From the NCBI GenBank assembly GCA_028724265.1, contig JAQYDG010000004.1, positions 310,001 through 374,000 of the forward strand: a stretch of 64,000 bases of DNA. Direction: 5' to 3'. The first letter of the stretch is position 1. Every line of letters starts with the position of its first letter. The position numbers and the translations under genes were made by a program. Of the stretch, positions 38,805 through 47,830 are shown piece after piece. The notes below the pieces were generated by a model, which was given only the letters and a program-made list of their open reading frames with translations, did no database searches and was not told where the DNA came from. This stretch comes from Actinomycetaceae bacterium (lineage in GTDB: Bacteria > Actinomycetota > Actinomycetes > Actinomycetales > Actinomycetaceae).

Positions 38805-39444
38805 GTCCGCCTAGCCTACCTTTTCCGCTACAAAGAAGGGTGTCCAGTGAAACATCGAGGCGCATCACCACGGCGTCATCGTCGCCATAATAGCCGCGGC
38901 GGAGCCCCACATCGATAAAACCCCTCTGTTGGTACATGCGCCGTGCCGCACCATTCTGGCTGCGCACCTCCAAAAAAACTGCCTCGGCACCCGATGCCAC
39001 GGCGCGCAGCAGCATCAGGGTAAGCAGGTTGTTCCCGACGCCGCGCCCCCGCCAGCTGCGCTGTACTCCGATCGTCAAAATCTCAGCCTCCGGCCCAAGC
39101 CCTACTGCGCCTACACCGACCATCTGTGTGACTGGGGTGAGCGCTGGACGGTGGTCTTCGCACGCATACACAGCCGCCTCGGAGGTGGAGAGAGTACTGC
39201 GCCACATCGCCTCGTTCCACGCTTCGCTGCCGAAGATCTGAGCATCAAAGTCGGCCAACACACCAGCCATGCCTCGCGACGGCTCACGAACGTCAAGCCC
39301 GATGCTCGCAAGTTCTGCTCTCACACCGTCCTGTGCCCTGACAACCTCCTGGGCTCTTATAGCGTCCTGCCCCCTGACAGCATCCTCACCTCTGGTAACG
39401 TCCTGAGCTTGGTCCGCGTCCGAATTGTTCACGCGATTGTTCAC
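38782..39444 (-). CDS. rimI: RimI-type ribosomal protein/TsaD-linked N-acetyltransferase with repetitive N-terminus
   Basis: 220 residues, GNAT fold: EILTIGVQRSWRGRGVGNNLLTLMLLRA (acetyl-CoA loop) and VFLEVRSQNGAARRMYQQRGFIDVGLRRGYY (RimI C-terminal motif). It acetylates protein N-termini, classically S18. The GTG start overlaps the tsaB stop (GTGA), so the genes are coupled. Residues about 17-43 are four near-identical hexapeptides (GEDAVR, GQDAIR, AQEVVR, AQDGVR) not present in ordinary RimI; a start further inside, near residue 45, would give a normal-length protein. Confidence 0.9.
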   Translation of the reverse strand: MNNRVNNSDADQAQDVTRGEDAVRGQDAIRAQEVVRAQDGVRAELASIGLDVREPSRGMAGVLADFDAQIFGSEAWNEAMWRSTLSTSEAAVYACEDHRPALTPVTQMVGVGAVGLGPEAEILTIGVQRSWRGRGVGNNLLTLMLLRAVASGAEAVFLEVRSQNGAARRMYQQRGFIDVGLRRGYYGDDDAVVMRLDVSLDTLLCSGKGRLGGREHSIRN

Positions 39445-40166
39445 GCGACTTTGTACCCCGTACCCTGGGGCTGAGCTTTACCCGATTCTTGCACGTCAGG
39501 CCGGCGCAAATACTGGGGTTCTGTTCCCAAATCGACGTCAACGCCCTGATCTTTCAGATCGAGCAGCTGCCATGCCCTTCCCACAAGAGCCTGCGGTTCT
39601 GCCTTGACGATAGTCGCATCTGCTGTGAGTGGCGCGATGTCTTGACGTGGGGCAACCAGAAGACCTGGATCACGCCGCCTCATCGATTCGACCACCTCGG
39701 GCTTCACAACGGAAGCAGGCACCTGAACACTCAGGTTACCCGTACTCGGCTCCACCACCCCCGCTAGCACATAGAGCTCCTTGCGGCGAGCGTCAATCAC
39801 GGGATACACGCGTTCACCCGGCTGTGCGAAGCCGTCCATCACCGCGCCTAGTACCATCGCTTCGAGTGACGATACCCCATAGAGCGGGATGCCCCAGCCG
39901 CGTGCCAAGACTCGGGCAGTCACTAAGCCCGCCCGAAGACCTGTGAACGCTGCAGGTCCCGTCCCGGCAACGATCGCCTCCGGTTTCGTCACACGAGCTT
40001 GAGCCATCACGTCTTGTACCATCGGCGTCAGGGTCTCAGCATGATGACGAGAATCCGCAGACTCCATACGTGCCACCACGCTGAAGCCACCCTTGAGCCC
40101 CTGTTCGGGCGCATCTACAACGCCAACGACCGTATGGTCAGACGTATCTATCGTCAGAACTTTCAC
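39441..40166 (-). CDS. tsaB: tRNA threonylcarbamoyladenosine biosynthesis protein TsaB
   Basis: 241 residues from GTG 40166. Inactive ASKHA paralogue that scaffolds TsaD and TsaE. Motifs: KVLTIDTSDHTVVGVV at the start, SADSRHHAETLTPMV and GTGPAAFTGLRAGLVTARVLA (the TsaB signature GPGxFTGLR). AGAGGA lies nine bases before the GTG; an ATG at 40184 lacks an SD. Coupled to rimI by a four-base overlap. Confidence 0.95.
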   Translation of the reverse strand: MKVLTIDTSDHTVVGVVDAPEQGLKGGFSVVARMESADSRHHAETLTPMVQDVMAQARVTKPEAIVAGTGPAAFTGLRAGLVTARVLARGWGIPLYGVSSLEAMVLGAVMDGFAQPGERVYPVIDARRKELYVLAGVVEPSTGNLSVQVPASVVKPEVVESMRRRDPGLLVAPRQDIAPLTADATIVKAEPQALVGRAWQLLDLKDQGVDVDLGTEPQYLRRPDVQESGKAQPQGTGYKVA

Positions 40167-40202
40167 AGTGTTTCGTCCTCTCATTCACCTCAGAATCGTG
40201 CA

Positions 40203-41036
40203 TTACGCGCCGTCGTCACGTGGATCTTCCGGGCGCATCAGCCACACGAGCCCGCCCAGCAGTATCAAAACGCCAGCCATCACAAGCGCAACACGCCAGA
40301 CTACACTCGAATCTCCCCCAGAAGTGTCCCCTGTACTGGCTTGCTGCGAAAGACCACGACGATTCGCAGGCGCCGCAGCCTCGCTCCTCACAGAAGCAAA
40401 AACATCGGTGGACACAGAGCCAGCCACCACATTCTCTGCAGCAGTGTCGAGTGGGGAAATCCTGCCATCACCGGAAATTAGAAACCACCCAACGATCACC
40501 GGATCAAAAACGATCGTTGAGCTCCTGGGCGGATTTGCCAGCATCTGTCCGAAATCCTCATCTTGTTCGATCAGAACAACTGTGCCCTTCCCTTGATGCC
40601 ACAGGAACGTCATCGCGCCGATCACGTCAGTGTTCTGGCGTATTGGCGCAGCCCAATACTGTGACGGCACTGGCCGAAGTGACGTGGCACCGGGATTTGG
40701 AAATGCGAGGACGTTCATTGGCCTCCCGACGTCGAGCTGAGACACATGCGCTGCGTCAATGCGCGGCATAGTCGTACTCGCCTGTGCTTTGAGCGTGTTG
40801 AGCCCCTGCGTGCGAAGCCACGCTGTGACGGATTTTAATTCTTGCGCCTCGCCTTGCGCTTCCCCTGAGCGCGCCTGCGTTGGTTCTACGTCCGTTGGTT
40901 GCGTATCCTGCGGCGCTGTGTGGTTCGGTGAAGCAGTAGGCACCAGAGAGCCGAGCGAAAAACTTGAGGTGATCCCTACTGCGGTGATCCCCACAAGAGC
41001 GAATATCCGAGCCAATGCACGCACGTCAGTTGCCAC
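40203..41036 (-). CDS. Two-helix membrane protein of the tsaE-tsaB cluster, unknown function
   Basis: 277 residues from GTG 41036, which overlaps the end of tsaE by 11 bases; a longer frame from 41093 is possible. One helix near residues 8-28, a 210-residue external part, and a second helix near 243-264 followed by a short charged tail (MRPEDPRDDGA). The middle region contains segments such as PMNVLAFPNPGATSLRP, GAMTFLWHQGKGTVVLIEQDEDFG and IVFDPVIVGWFLISGDGRIS but no motif I recognise. It is conserved in position only by its tight packing between tsaE and tsaB. Function unknown. Confidence 0.65.
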   Translation of the reverse strand: MATDVRALARIFALVGITAVGITSSFSLGSLVPTASPNHTAPQDTQPTDVEPTQARSGEAQGEAQELKSVTAWLRTQGLNTLKAQASTTMPRIDAAHVSQLDVGRPMNVLAFPNPGATSLRPVPSQYWAAPIRQNTDVIGAMTFLWHQGKGTVVLIEQDEDFGQMLANPPRSSTIVFDPVIVGWFLISGDGRISPLDTAAENVVAGSVSTDVFASVRSEAAAPANRRGLSQQASTGDTSGGDSSVVWRVALVMAGVLILLGGLVWLMRPEDPRDDGA

Positions 41037-41679
41037 GCTCCGACCTGAAGCTGTCTGCCCCTGAGGGCTTCGGCTCGTCTGGATAGTCGCCACCGCTCAT
41101 CGCATCTTCGGACACTGTGCGCACACCATCTGCGCCTGGGATGAGTGTGCGAATCTGCTCAATAATCTGCCTGGCTCGCGCGCCGGTTGCCGAAAGCTGG
41201 AGTGTACGCGGAGCATCTGGGCTGAGTTCTGATGCCTCGTCATCGAGCGCCATTCCAGAGGGACGAGTGATCGTAATCGTCAGCCGATCGTCTGCAAGTA
41301 CCTCAACTTTGCCCTCGCCCCATTCCACAACAGTGGCAGATTCCTCCAGCGACGTATCCAGATCCAGCGCATCGAGTTCTTCAAGGGACTCTAGTCGATA
41401 TGCATCAACATGCACCAAGTCTGCCCCTGCGCCAAGCCGGGGATGGTGTACTTGAGCGATGACGAAGGTCGGCGAGGCAACGCGGCCAGTCACGTCCATA
41501 CCTTCGGCAATACCCTGCGTCATTGTTGTCTTTCCGGCTCCCAGCGGGCCGGTAAGCATCACAAGATCACCAGCCCTCAGCAACGATCCAAGAACACGGC
41601 CGAAAGCCCGCATGTCATCAGCATGCGGTACAACAATGGTCGTAGCATCCGCTGCCACATTATCTGCGTGTACGGTCAC
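41026..41679 (-). CDS. tsaE: tRNA threonylcarbamoyladenosine biosynthesis ATPase TsaE
   Basis: 217 residues from GTG 41679, with GAGGTG seven bases upstream. P-loop ATPase of the t6A complex: Walker A LTGPLGAGKTTMTQG near residue 42, SPTFVIAQVH (switch), VHVDAYRLESLEELDALDLD and VVEWGEGK (conserved WAE/D-like site). The C-terminal 60 residues are an additional acidic, polar tail beyond the usual about 150-residue protein. Confidence 0.94.
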   Translation of the reverse strand: MTVHADNVAADATTIVVPHADDMRAFGRVLGSLLRAGDLVMLTGPLGAGKTTMTQGIAEGMDVTGRVASPTFVIAQVHHPRLGAGADLVHVDAYRLESLEELDALDLDTSLEESATVVEWGEGKVEVLADDRLTITITRPSGMALDDEASELSPDAPRTLQLSATGARARQIIEQIRTLIPGADGVRTVSEDAMSGGDYPDEPKPSGADSFRSERGN

Positions 41680-41772
41680 TTGTGAACACCTCACTTGACT
41701 ACAATCCTTGTCCCGGATTGACGACGTCTCTTGACAACTTTTGACAGCTTTTTCGTCCCTACCAGTGGAAGC

Positions 41773-42972
41773 CTAGTGAAGACGCGTCGCCCTCGGATAT
41801 TTCAACGGCTCAGTTCCATGTTTGCTGCGATAATACACACGTGGAATTCTCAGCGAAAGCGCCGTCGTCACCTCGTAACCAATCGTTCCGGAAAGGTCCG
41901 CCCAGTCATCTGCTGTCGCATATCCATCGTGCGCATCGCCGAACAGCACTGCTCGATCCCCTTCCTTCACCTCAGGCTGAGTCTGAACCATAAATTGATC
42001 CATGCACACGCGCCCCAGCACATGTGTACGCTGGCCGCTGATCGTCACCGGACCACAATTCGATGCATGACGCGGTATCCCATCGGCATATCCCACCGGA
42101 ATCACAGCAATATGAGCCGCATGATCCACAACGGCCGTATGCCCGTAGGAGATACCTGTGCCGGCTGGTACATCGCGCACTTGCATCACAGAGGCAGAAA
42201 ACTGCATCGCTGCACGCAAGTTCAGCTCTGAGGCGCTCGCAACGCGCGTATTCGGCGAAATCCCATACAGCACCGCGCCTGGCCGAACCATGTCGTAGAG
42301 AGCCTCTGGATGCCAAAACACGCCCGAGGATGCCGCCAGATGATGAAGCTCAATATCCAGACCCGCAGCCGCAGCCTGAGCACGCAGCCGTTCAAAACTG
42401 GCCACTTGAACGGACGTAAAATCCCGGCCTGCCGCATCGAGTTCGTCGGCGCGGGCAAGGTGGCTCCACAAGCCCACCACGCGAATGTGCCCTTCACGTT
42501 CAAGGCGGTGAGCCCGTTCAAAAGCTTGGCGAGCATCAGAAATAGCGAACCCTCCACGCGCCATGCCGGTGTCTACCTCAATATGGATAGGCGCGCACAC
42601 TCCTAGTTCTGCTGCTGCACGAGCCAGCGCCTCAAGGCTCCAGAATGCGCCGATAGACACCTCGATATGAGCCTCCAGTACCTCGATAAAATCCACATCG
42701 GGCGTAATCACCCACGCCGTAATACGAGGCTGCGGAGTGAGATCCGAGAGTGCTTCGCGCAACTGGATAGCTTCACCAATCTGTGCAACACCCAAATAGT
42801 CCGCTCCAGACGCAAGCGCCTGACGCGCCACAGCCTCACGACCATGCCCGTACGCATTCGCCTTCACAATGGCCATCACCTTCTGCCCGTTCAGATGATC
42901 AGCCACCTGCTGAAAGTTGTGGTCGATCGCATCGAGGTCAACGGCTAGCGTTGCCGGAAAATAACGGTTCAT
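41773..42972 (-). CDS. alr: Alanine racemase
   Basis: 399 residues, PLP-dependent enzyme supplying D-alanine for peptidoglycan. PLP lysine in VMAIVKANAYGHG near residue 36; IHIEVDTGMARGGF; catalytic Tyr region GTGISYGHTAVV; VIPVGYADGIPR; CMDQFMV. The C-terminal domain ends after YEVTTALSLRIPRVY. The start is 28 bp after the nnr stop, with only a weak SD. Family assignment is firm. Confidence 0.97.
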   Translation of the reverse strand: MNRYFPATLAVDLDAIDHNFQQVADHLNGQKVMAIVKANAYGHGREAVARQALASGADYLGVAQIGEAIQLREALSDLTPQPRITAWVITPDVDFIEVLEAHIEVSIGAFWSLEALARAAAELGVCAPIHIEVDTGMARGGFAISDARQAFERAHRLEREGHIRVVGLWSHLARADELDAAGRDFTSVQVASFERLRAQAAAAGLDIELHHLAASSGVFWHPEALYDMVRPGAVLYGISPNTRVASASELNLRAAMQFSASVMQVRDVPAGTGISYGHTAVVDHAAHIAVIPVGYADGIPRHASNCGPVTISGQRTHVLGRVCMDQFMVQTQPEVKEGDRAVLFGDAHDGYATADDWADLSGTIGYEVTTALSLRIPRVYYRSKHGTEPLKYPRATRLH

Positions 42973-43000
42973 TCTTTAAGTGTGCCACGAAGTGCGCGAA

Positions 43001-44596
43001 CTACTGCACGAGCGAGTCAAACGCAGCGGGAATCGAGGACGCCACATCGAGGGCAGTGATTGGATGCCCAGGCACAGCACGCTGAGCACGCTTGTGCGGA
43101 ACCGGGCAGTTGCTGGCCCCACATGTTTGTGACGCATATGCTGCTGCGCGCCCGTGCAGAGCAGTCGCCAGGGCTGCAACCTGTGCCACACTCACGTCGG
43201 GATGTTCGCCGCCCCCGAGACGTGACGAAGCCCATCGAGCGAGCAGTCCGCCCACAAGACCCGCGAGGACGTCCCCCGCACCGGCGGTTCCCCTCCATGC
43301 AGGCGCACCACCCACCACGAAAAGCGGACCGGTGGATCCACAAATGTAATCAACGGAGCCCTTGAGCATCACCGTTGCACCCGTTGCTGTTGCAGCCAGG
43401 CGTGCAGCGCGTGCCGGGGCATTCTCCACATCTTCCCGACTCAGGGTTTCGCCAACAGAGGCGAGCAGCTGCGTCATCTCGCCCGCATGCGGGGTGAGCA
43501 CGATATTCTCCGAGAGGTCTGCACCCTGGGCGAGCACAAGCGCGCCCGCATCGAGAACCACCGGCTGATCCTCGGCCAGCGCTTCTTGGAGCCGACGCGC
43601 CGCCTCCTGCCCGGCATAGCCTTCCATATCGATTCCAGACCCGATGACCCACGCCTGAACACGTCCCGCCGTGGCCACCACATCGGGGAATCGCTCAACA
43701 ACAATTCGGGACAACGCATGTGGCGCTGCATACCGCACCATCCCCGCACCCGCGGCACGTGCACCTGCGACGGAAAGGATTCCCGCCCCTGGGTAGCGTT
43801 CCGACCCCGTCATCACGCCAACAACACCGCGCGAATACTTGTGGTCGTGAGCATCCGGCAAACGTAGCAGGGAGGCGAGCTGTGCGGGCTCGGGCTCGAC
43901 GAGTGCTGGCTCATCAGGTAAGTAGGCGTCGTATCCAAGCGGAACGAGTTCAACGTCGCCCGCGTAGTCGCGCCCAGGCTGAAGATGAAGACCCGGCTTG
44001 GAGGCGCCCATCGTCACCGTCACATCTGCTTGAAATGCCGGACCGGAGACTGATCCGTCATCGCTATCCACTCCGGAGGGCACGTCCACAGCAACGGCCA
44101 GTGGGAGAACTTCGCCGCGACGCCGGCACTCGGCGAGCGCATCGACAACGGTAGCTGCATTCGAACGCAACGCGCCGCGCGCGCCAATTCCGACCAAGCC
44201 GTCAATCCACACGTCCGCGTGTACAGCCAGATCCTCCACCAGCGACGTCACGCTGCGAGCATCCTGCGGAGCACGATAAATTCGAGCACCCGCACGCCGG
44301 GCAGCTAAAAGACCCTCCGGATGCGTATGTTCAGGCACCGCTTCAAGTACGTCCACCTGCATGCCACGGCGCGCAAGGATCGCTCCAGCAAAAAGAGCAT
44401 CCCCACCGTTATTACCACCACCAGCGAGAACGAGGATTCGACGTCCGTAGAGAGCATGGCCAGGAGAGCCGGCTTGCTTGAGTCGGCGCACAATCACAGA
44501 AGCAATCCCCTGCGATGCTCGCATCATCAGAGGCTCCCCTGCATCGAGTAACACCTGTTCAGCGGAACGTATATCCGCAACGCGATACGCCTTCAT
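43001..44596 (-). CDS. nnr: Bifunctional NAD(P)H-hydrate epimerase/dehydratase
   Basis: 531 residues. The N-terminal YjeF_N epimerase domain (residues 1-220) has LVLAGGGNNGGDALFAG and AVDVPSGVDSDDG; the C-terminal dehydratase domain has GVVGVMTGSERYPGAGILSVAGA, VLTPHAGEMTQLLA and the ATP/ADP site WRGTAGAGDVLAGLVGGLLA. It repairs hydrated NADH/NADPH. TAGATT lies exactly 6 nt before the ATG, suggesting leaderless transcription. Not an operon head shared with glmS, which ends 126 bp upstream. Confidence 0.95.
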   Translation of the reverse strand: MKAYRVADIRSAEQVLLDAGEPLMMRASQGIASVIVRRLKQAGSPGHALYGRRILVLAGGGNNGGDALFAGAILARRGMQVDVLEAVPEHTHPEGLLAARRAGARIYRAPQDARSVTSLVEDLAVHADVWIDGLVGIGARGALRSNAATVVDALAECRRRGEVLPLAVAVDVPSGVDSDDGSVSGPAFQADVTVTMGASKPGLHLQPGRDYAGDVELVPLGYDAYLPDEPALVEPEPAQLASLLRLPDAHDHKYSRGVVGVMTGSERYPGAGILSVAGARAAGAGMVRYAAPHALSRIVVERFPDVVATAGRVQAWVIGSGIDMEGYAGQEAARRLQEALAEDQPVVLDAGALVLAQGADLSENIVLTPHAGEMTQLLASVGETLSREDVENAPARAARLAATATGATVMLKGSVDYICGSTGPLFVVGGAPAWRGTAGAGDVLAGLVGGLLARWASSRLGGGEHPDVSVAQVAALATALHGRAAAYASQTCGASNCPVPHKRAQRAVPGHPITALDVASSIPAAFDSLVQ

Positions 44597-44602
44597 ACCC
44601 CA

Positions 44603-44608
44603 AATCTA
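44603..44608 (-). promoter_or_regulatory. -10 element of nnr-alr, leaderless arrangement
   Basis: Minus strand: TAGATT, then TGGGGT, then the ATG of nnr. The GGGG run directly touching the ATG is too close to act as an SD. No obvious -35. Confidence 0.45.
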
Positions 44609-44721
44609 GCAGCTGACAACCGAACAGCTGGAAAGCTGCGCGCCGCAGACGGGGTACTGGGTTTCTTTCAGTTCGCTCTTGTCGAGTTCAGCCCTTTTCC
44701 GATTTGTTCGTTTCCGTTCGT

Positions 44722-46581
44722 CTATTCGACCGTGACTGACTTCGCAAGGTTGCGCGGCTTGTCCACATCAAGACCCTTCGCTTGAGCCAGCCGCAGCGCG
44801 AACAACTGCAGAGGAGCAACGGTCACGAGAGGCATCATCAACGTTGGGGTTGAGAGCGGAACCCGAAAAACTTGATGGGCAAACTCCTCCACGGAGTCGT
44901 CGCCTTCTTCGGCAATCACAATCACATGAGCACCGCGCGCGCGAACCTCCTGCACATTGGAGAGCACCTTCGCATGCAGCTCAGGACGCCGCGGTGTGGG
45001 CACGATGAAGAAGACCGGAAGCCCTTCCTCGATCAAGGCAATCGGTCCGTGCTTGAGCTCGCCTGCCGCATACCCCTCGGCATGAACATAGCTCACCTCT
45101 TTACACTTGAGCGCCGCCTCCAAAGCAACCGGATAACCCACATGCCGACCGAGGAACAGGAAGCCATCCTTATCCTTTAGTTCCTCGGCAAGCGCAGTGA
45201 TGCGAGGCTCCTGCTCAAGCACCTTCTGGATGCGCTCGGGCATCTTGTTCAGCTCATCCAAGTAGTCGGCGACCTCGTCCACATACTTATTCCCGCGCAG
45301 CTCCGCCAGGTACAAACCGAGGAGATAGCAGGCGGCGATCTGTGCAACGAACGCCTTGGTTGACGCCACCGCAATTTCCGGACCGGCATGGGTGTAGAGC
45401 ACGGCGTCAGCTTCGCGTGCAATCGACGACCCATGCGTATTCACAATCGCCAATACCTTCGAGCCTTGCTCGCGCGCGTGTCGAATCGCCATAATCGTAT
45501 CCATCGTCTCGCCGCTCTGCGAGATGGCAACAACAAGCGTCTTTTCGTTGACCACCGGATCCCGGTACCGGAACTCGTGCGCAAGTTCAACCTCAACGGG
45601 AATGCGGCACCAATGCTCAATCGCATACTTCGCCACATAGCCTGCATATGCCGCAGTACCGCAGGCCACCACAATAATCTTGTCGATACGGCGGAACACA
45701 TCCTCACTGATCGATGACGAATCCAGTCTCAGTTTCCCGTCGGTGCCGAGGCGGCCGCGAAGGGTTTCCAGCACCGCAGTGGGCTCTTCACGGATTTCCT
45801 TCTCCATGAACGTCGAGTAGCCGTCTTTCACAGCGGCGTCAACGCTCCAATCCACCGTAAAAGGATGTCCCTGTGTGGGGTTGCCGTCGAAGTCAACAAT
45901 CACCACGTGATCGGAATACACGTCCACCGCGGTGTCCTGCTCAAGCTCCAACGCATCGCGCGTTTCGTCAACAAAGGCGGAAACATCGGATCCCACATAG
46001 TTTTCACCCTCACCGAGCCCAACAACCAGGGGAGAGTTCCGGCGTGCCGCCACCAGATGGTTCGGATTGTCGCGGTCAATCGCAACGAGTGTAAAGGAAC
46101 CCCTCAGTTTACGTGCCAGGCGGCACATCGCCGCGAGCAGATCATCGTCTTTGGCGAGCTCAAGAGCCAGATGGTGAACGGCGGTCTCGGTATCTGTTTC
46201 GCTAGCCAACGCAATACCACGATCAGCAAGCTCACTGGCTAGCTCATCTGCGTTTTCAATGATGCCGTTATGAACCAGAGCAACGCGGCCATCGAAACTC
46301 AGATGCGGATGCGCATTCTGATCGGTCGGTCCCCCATGTGTAGCCCACCGAGTATGTCCAATGGCGAGAGAAGATTCAGGAAGTGGATGCTTCGCCAGCG
46401 CATCAACAACGTTCGTCAGCCGCCCTGCTTTTTTGACAACGTGAATCGTTCCATCGGAGCCGATCGTTGCCACGCCTGCGGAATCGTACCCGCGATATTC
46501 CAGCCGGCCTAGACCCTGCAGAGCTACCTGAACACTGCGATTGCTCGCATCAGCTCCAACGAACCCAACAATTCCGCACAT
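44722..46581 (-). CDS. glmS: Glutamine-fructose-6-phosphate aminotransferase (isomerizing)
   Basis: 619 residues from ATG 46581. It makes glucosamine-6-phosphate, first step of UDP-GlcNAc and peptidoglycan synthesis. The N-terminal glutaminase begins MCGIVGFVG with the catalytic Cys as residue 2; GRLEYRGYDSAG and HTRWATHGGPTDQNAHPH follow. Two SIS domains carry ACGTAAYAGYVAKY and SQSGETMDT, and the end is DKPRNLAKSVTVE. GGAGGTC lies just upstream of the ATG; the frame open to 46704 is rejected because the Cys must be N-terminal. Confidence 0.97.
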   Translation of the reverse strand: MCGIVGFVGADASNRSVQVALQGLGRLEYRGYDSAGVATIGSDGTIHVVKKAGRLTNVVDALAKHPLPESSLAIGHTRWATHGGPTDQNAHPHLSFDGRVALVHNGIIENADELASELADRGIALASETDTETAVHHLALELAKDDDLLAAMCRLARKLRGSFTLVAIDRDNPNHLVAARRNSPLVVGLGEGENYVGSDVSAFVDETRDALELEQDTAVDVYSDHVVIVDFDGNPTQGHPFTVDWSVDAAVKDGYSTFMEKEIREEPTAVLETLRGRLGTDGKLRLDSSSISEDVFRRIDKIIVVACGTAAYAGYVAKYAIEHWCRIPVEVELAHEFRYRDPVVNEKTLVVAISQSGETMDTIMAIRHAREQGSKVLAIVNTHGSSIAREADAVLYTHAGPEIAVASTKAFVAQIAACYLLGLYLAELRGNKYVDEVADYLDELNKMPERIQKVLEQEPRITALAEELKDKDGFLFLGRHVGYPVALEAALKCKEVSYVHAEGYAAGELKHGPIALIEEGLPVFFIVPTPRRPELHAKVLSNVQEVRARGAHVIVIAEEGDDSVEEFAHQVFRVPLSTPTLMMPLVTVAPLQLFALRLAQAKGLDVDKPRNLAKSVTVE

Positions 46582-46741
46582 AAGACCTCCACACGCCACA
46601 GATGAACACGGCAAGACGTCAATAATCTCATAAAGCCTGGTTGTTAGTGTATATCGAAGCTCACAGTCGAGGAAGCGTACACACCCACTGCAGATCGCGC
46701 GCATATCACAGCGTTGTTTTCGTCCACCCGCTGCCCGCCAT

Positions 46742-46747
46742 TACACT
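46742..46747 (+). promoter_or_regulatory. -10 element of coaA, leaderless arrangement
   Basis: TACACT followed by GAATAC and the GTG start of coaA. The hexamer is identical to that before guaA and infA. No SD lies between, so the mRNA probably starts at the GTG. Confidence 0.5.
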
Positions 46748-46753
46748 GAATAC

Positions 46754-47689
46754 GTGAATTCAGGCTATTATCTGCATTTTGAGCATGACGAATGGGCACG
46801 GCTTGCAGCAAACACAGAACTCCCCCTGACCATTCACGATTTGCGTACCCTGGCAGCCTTGGGCGATCCTATCGATATCGCTGAGGCAGACGCGATTTAC
46901 CGCCCGCTCGTCGCGCTCGTGCACATGTACAGCGACTCGATTGGGCAGCTGTTACAGCGCACCAACAACTTTTTAGAAATCCACCAGCGGCGCACACCTT
47001 TTATTGTGGGCGTGGCGGGATCCGTTGCCGTTGGCAAATCGACCACGTCACGCCTCCTTCGTGAGCTGTTACGCAGATACCCAAACACGCCGAGGGTGTC
47101 CCTAGTCACAACCGACGGTTTCCTCTACCCGAATGCGGAGCTGGAACGCCGAGGCATTATGGATCGCAAAGGTTTTCCGGAATCGTACGACATCACCCGG
47201 CTCTTAGATTTTCTCCGAGCGGTCAAATCGGGTGAGCGCCGCGTCAAAGCGCCCGTGTACGACCACGTCACGTACGATATTGTGCCTGACGAACATATCG
47301 AGGTTGATCTTCCCCAGATCTTGGTGGTTGAAGGCCTGAACGTGTTACAGCCTGTGTCACACCTATCCACGCAGAACAATGCCGTTGCGGCCAGCGATCT
47401 GATCGATATTTCTATTTACGTAGATGCTGCAACACAGGACATCGAACGGTGGTACGTGTCCCGAATGTTCAAACTGCGCGAGATCGCATTCTCCGATCCA
47501 CGATCCCACTTCTTTTTCCTCCACGACACCACGGACGAGGAGCTGACCGAATTCGCGCTGTCAGTGTGGAACACCACCAACCTGCCGAATCTGATCGAAA
47601 ACATCCTGCCCACACGCGAACGCGCAAATATCATTCTGCACAAGAACGCAGATCATATTATCGACGGCGTTGATATTCGCAAGCTTTAA
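46754..47689 (+). CDS. coaA: Pantothenate kinase, type I
   Basis: 311 residues; phosphorylates pantothenate, the first committed step to coenzyme A. Walker A GVAGSVAVGKSTTSRLL near residue 95, TTDGFLYPNAELERRGIMDRKGFPESYD, VYDHVTYDIVPDEHIEV and the end LIENILPTRERANIILHKNADH are all type I (prokaryotic CoaA) motifs. GTG start; no SD. Plus-strand gene placed between the divergent glmS and convergent glmM. Confidence 0.96.
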   Translation: MNSGYYLHFEHDEWARLAANTELPLTIHDLRTLAALGDPIDIAEADAIYRPLVALVHMYSDSIGQLLQRTNNFLEIHQRRTPFIVGVAGSVAVGKSTTSRLLRELLRRYPNTPRVSLVTTDGFLYPNAELERRGIMDRKGFPESYDITRLLDFLRAVKSGERRVKAPVYDHVTYDIVPDEHIEVDLPQILVVEGLNVLQPVSHLSTQNNAVAASDLIDISIYVDAATQDIERWYVSRMFKLREIAFSDPRSHFFFLHDTTDEELTEFALSVWNTTNLPNLIENILPTRERANIILHKNADHIIDGVDIRKL

Positions 47690-47695
47690 AGCTGA

Positions 47696-47750
47696 AGGTT
47701 GAGGAGTGTCCGGGTACGCATCAGACACACACCGGCACACTCCCCAACCT
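47696..47750. terminator. Imperfect terminator hairpin between coaA and glmM
   Basis: AGGTTGAGGAGTGTCCGG pairs with the segment at 47732-47750 with one mismatch and one bulge, around an 18-base loop. It separates the convergent coaA and glmM genes. There is no strong T-run on either side, so its efficiency is uncertain. Confidence 0.5.
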
Positions 47751-47830
47751 CCGAGGCCTCGTGAGAGAGATCTTTTCAGAAGCGAAAAGACGGGAAGCCT
47801 TATACGAAGCCCGATTAAAAGCGAGAAGCT

